The notes under the pieces are model-generated. The model saw nothing but the letters and a program-made list of their open reading frames with translations. It was not told the DNA's origin and made no database searches. DNA of 64,000 nt, taken from Halolamina pelagica. Lineage in GTDB: Archaea > Halobacteriota > Halobacteria > Halobacteriales > Haloferacaceae. The DNA lies in contig NZ_LGUC01000001.1 in assembly GCF_001307315.1 (NCBI RefSeq), positions 1,116,001-1,180,000 of the forward strand, read 5' to 3'. This document shows positions 62,880 through 64,000 of the stretch, in pieces; position 1 is the stretch's first letter, and each line of letters opens with the position of its first letter. The position numbers were made by a program, and so were the translations under genes.

Positions 62880-63359
62880 ATGACGGGCCGCTACTACGAG
62901 GAGTTCCAGGTCGGCGAAACCATCGAGCACGGGAAGCGCCGAACCGTCTCGGAGTCGGACAACCAGACGTTCTGCGACATGACGATGAACCAGCAGCCGC
63001 TCCACCTCGACGCCGACTTCGCCGAGGACACACAGTTCGGCGAGCAGTTGGTCAACGGGCTCTACACGATGTCGCTGGCGGTCGGGCTGACGATCCCCGA
63101 CACCACCGACGGCACCATCGTCGCCAACCTCTCCTACGACAACGTCGAGCACCCCAACCCCGTGTTCCACGGCGATACCGTCTACGCGCAGACGACGGTC
63201 ACGGACAAACACGAGACCAGCGACGGCGAGCGCGGGATCGTCGAGATGCACGTCGAGGCGTTCAAAGTCGACGAGGGCGGCGACGGCCCGGACGGCGACA
63301 CGCTCGTCTGTGAGTTCGACCGGACCGCGCTGAGCCTGAAACGCGAACACGTGGAGTGA
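62880..63359 (+). CDS. MaoC-family hydratase (mesaconyl-CoA hydratase candidate)
   Basis: 159 residues with a hot-dog fold: YYEEFQVGETIEHGKRRTVS, then SDNQTFCDMTMNQQPLHLDA with the catalytic Asp/His-type positions, and QFGEQLVNGLYTMSLAVGL. A second strand set follows (DNVEHPNPVFHGDTVYAQTT). Haloarchaeal MaoC proteins beside CitE-like genes are annotated as mesaconyl-CoA (beta-methylmalyl-CoA) hydratases. The 92-bp shared promoter with the lyase suggests co-regulation. The substrate is inferred from context. Confidence 0.9.
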   Translation: MTGRYYEEFQVGETIEHGKRRTVSESDNQTFCDMTMNQQPLHLDADFAEDTQFGEQLVNGLYTMSLAVGLTIPDTTDGTIVANLSYDNVEHPNPVFHGDTVYAQTTVTDKHETSDGERGIVEMHVEAFKVDEGGDGPDGDTLVCEFDRTALSLKREHVE

Positions 63360-63366
63360 GGCGTCG

Positions 63367-63786
63367 ATGGACCCCGTGACGGCGAGGCTTCGACGCTGGC
63401 TCGCGCCGGTCGTCGACAGGGTGGAGACGGCCACGCTCGCCAGGGTCGGCCTCGGCACGATGCTGGTGCTCGCCGGGGTCCACAAGCTCCTGGCGCCGGC
63501 CGCGTGGGCCGTCTACGTCACGGACTGGCTGGCGCCGTGGCTCGTCGTCTCGCCGCGGCTGTTCATGCTCGCGAACGGGCCGCCGGAGGTTCTGGTCGGC
63601 GGACTGCTACTGGCAGATCGCTACGTCGCGCCCGCGACCGCCGTGGCGGCAGTCTCGCTCCCGGCGACGGTCGGCTACTTGGGTGTCGTCGCCGGTACCG
63701 ACGGCGTGTTCGTCGACGTGCTGATCCGGGACGTGGGGCTGGCCGCGCTCGCGTGGGTGGTGCTGCTCGACGCGCTCGGGGACTAG
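63367..63786 (+). CDS. DoxX-like small membrane protein
   Basis: 139 residues, four helices: LARVGLGTMLVLAGVHKLLA, VYVTDWLAPWLVVSPRLFML, PPEVLVGGLLLADRYVAPAT and VLIRDVGLAALAWVVLLDAL. The GxxHKLLAP motif and the fold resemble DoxX/SURF4-like proteins. It begins 7 bases after the MaoC gene, so it is likely co-transcribed. Function is unknown. Its stop overlaps the stop of the next, convergent gene. Confidence 0.75.
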   Translation: MDPVTARLRRWLAPVVDRVETATLARVGLGTMLVLAGVHKLLAPAAWAVYVTDWLAPWLVVSPRLFMLANGPPEVLVGGLLLADRYVAPATAVAAVSLPATVGYLGVVAGTDGVFVDVLIRDVGLAALAWVVLLDALGD

Positions 63787-64000
63787 CTCACCGAGAGGAT
63801 CATCACCGCGTTGACGCCGACAGCTCCCCACGAGGGGAGCGCCAGGCCGAGCGGGACGAAGTACCGATGGCTGGCCGCGTCGTCGTCGAGATGTGGCAGC
63901 AGTCGCCAGGCCGCGTAGCCGACCCCGAGCGCGAACCCTTTGAGCAGCACGCCCGCACTGATCAGGCCGAACTCGCGGATGAACAGGCGGGCGAGGTAGT
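63783..64000 (-). CDS. Membrane protein, C-terminal part (5' end beyond the window)
   Basis: The minus-strand frame from the window edge to the stop at 63783-63785 reads at least 70 residues, including EFGLISAGVLLKGFALGVGY, then RYFVPLGLALPSWGAVGVNA and VMILSVS at the end. Two helices are evident. The start lies outside the window, so the family cannot be assigned. It is convergent with the DoxX-like gene, with stop codons overlapping by 3 bases. Confidence 0.6.
   Translation of the reverse strand, partial: YLARLFIREFGLISAGVLLKGFALGVGYAAWRLLPHLDDDAASHRYFVPLGLALPSWGAVGVNAVMILSVS

Overview
The window is chromosomal DNA of a halophilic archaeon (class Halobacteria). The base composition is very GC-rich, most encoded proteins are strongly acidic, and several exported proteins carry twin-arginine/lipobox leaders. 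Archaeal information-processing genes (TFB, DnaG, FEN1, SBDS, GatE) sit beside haloarchaeal hallmarks such as a halocyanin domain, a halolysin and a PRC-barrel protein. I cannot name the genus from sequence alone.

Layout. 0-3 kb: aminotransferase tail, PAC2 protein, PRC-barrel protein, Rossmann/DHH phosphoesterase. 3.0-3.5 kb: tRNA-Lys(CTT) followed by an array of hairpins built from its own 3' end. 3.5-13 kb: coiled-coil protein, Zn-binding protein, TrmJ-like methyltransferase, EamA transporter with divergent Lrp regulator, gatE, fumC, BolA, fen1. 13-18 kb: methyltransferase, small membrane proteins, ornithine-cyclodeaminase family enzyme, dnaG. 18-22.3 kb: a prenyl-lipid block with a DUF92/VTE6-like membrane protein, a degenerate cis-prenyltransferase and uppS. 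22-34 kb: FUN14, SBDS, DUF2797, halolysin, ferredoxin, Usp, Agl23-like membrane protein, tfb, METTL5-like methyltransferase, beta-carbonic anhydrase, metallo-beta-lactamase hydrolase. 33.9-34.4 kb: non-coding patch with an IS200/IS605-type end and tandem repeats. 34.4-47.6 kb: OGG-type glycosylase, S9 peptidase, a four-gene cassette (Tp34/P19-like lipoprotein, DyP-like lipoprotein, wHTH regulator, membrane protein) and a five-gene peptide ABC transporter. 48-64 kb: nirK fused to halocyanin, OsmC, cysS, trxB, Fe-S photolyase, aldo/keto reductase, aminotransferase-ribH pair, gdhA, CitE-like lyase, MaoC hydratase.

Most of the window is housekeeping. Several neighbourhoods read as functional units. 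uppS carries the catalytic DGN motif but lacks the C-terminal RxG motif; the nearby paralogue lacks DGN and ends in RxG, as in DHDDS/NgBR heteromers, and a VTE6-like gene and an Agl23-like gene fit the same polyprenyl/glycan-lipid theme. gdhA, a CitE-like lyase and a MaoC hydratase match three steps of the methylaspartate cycle. The DyP-like and Tp34/P19-like lipoproteins resemble an exported iron or haem cassette.

Caution: 17 genes contain 19 frameshifts. Each is repaired by adding one base to a G or C run of 4-6, and none needs a base removed. I read these as deletion-type homopolymer errors and annotate the genes as full length with the break noted.
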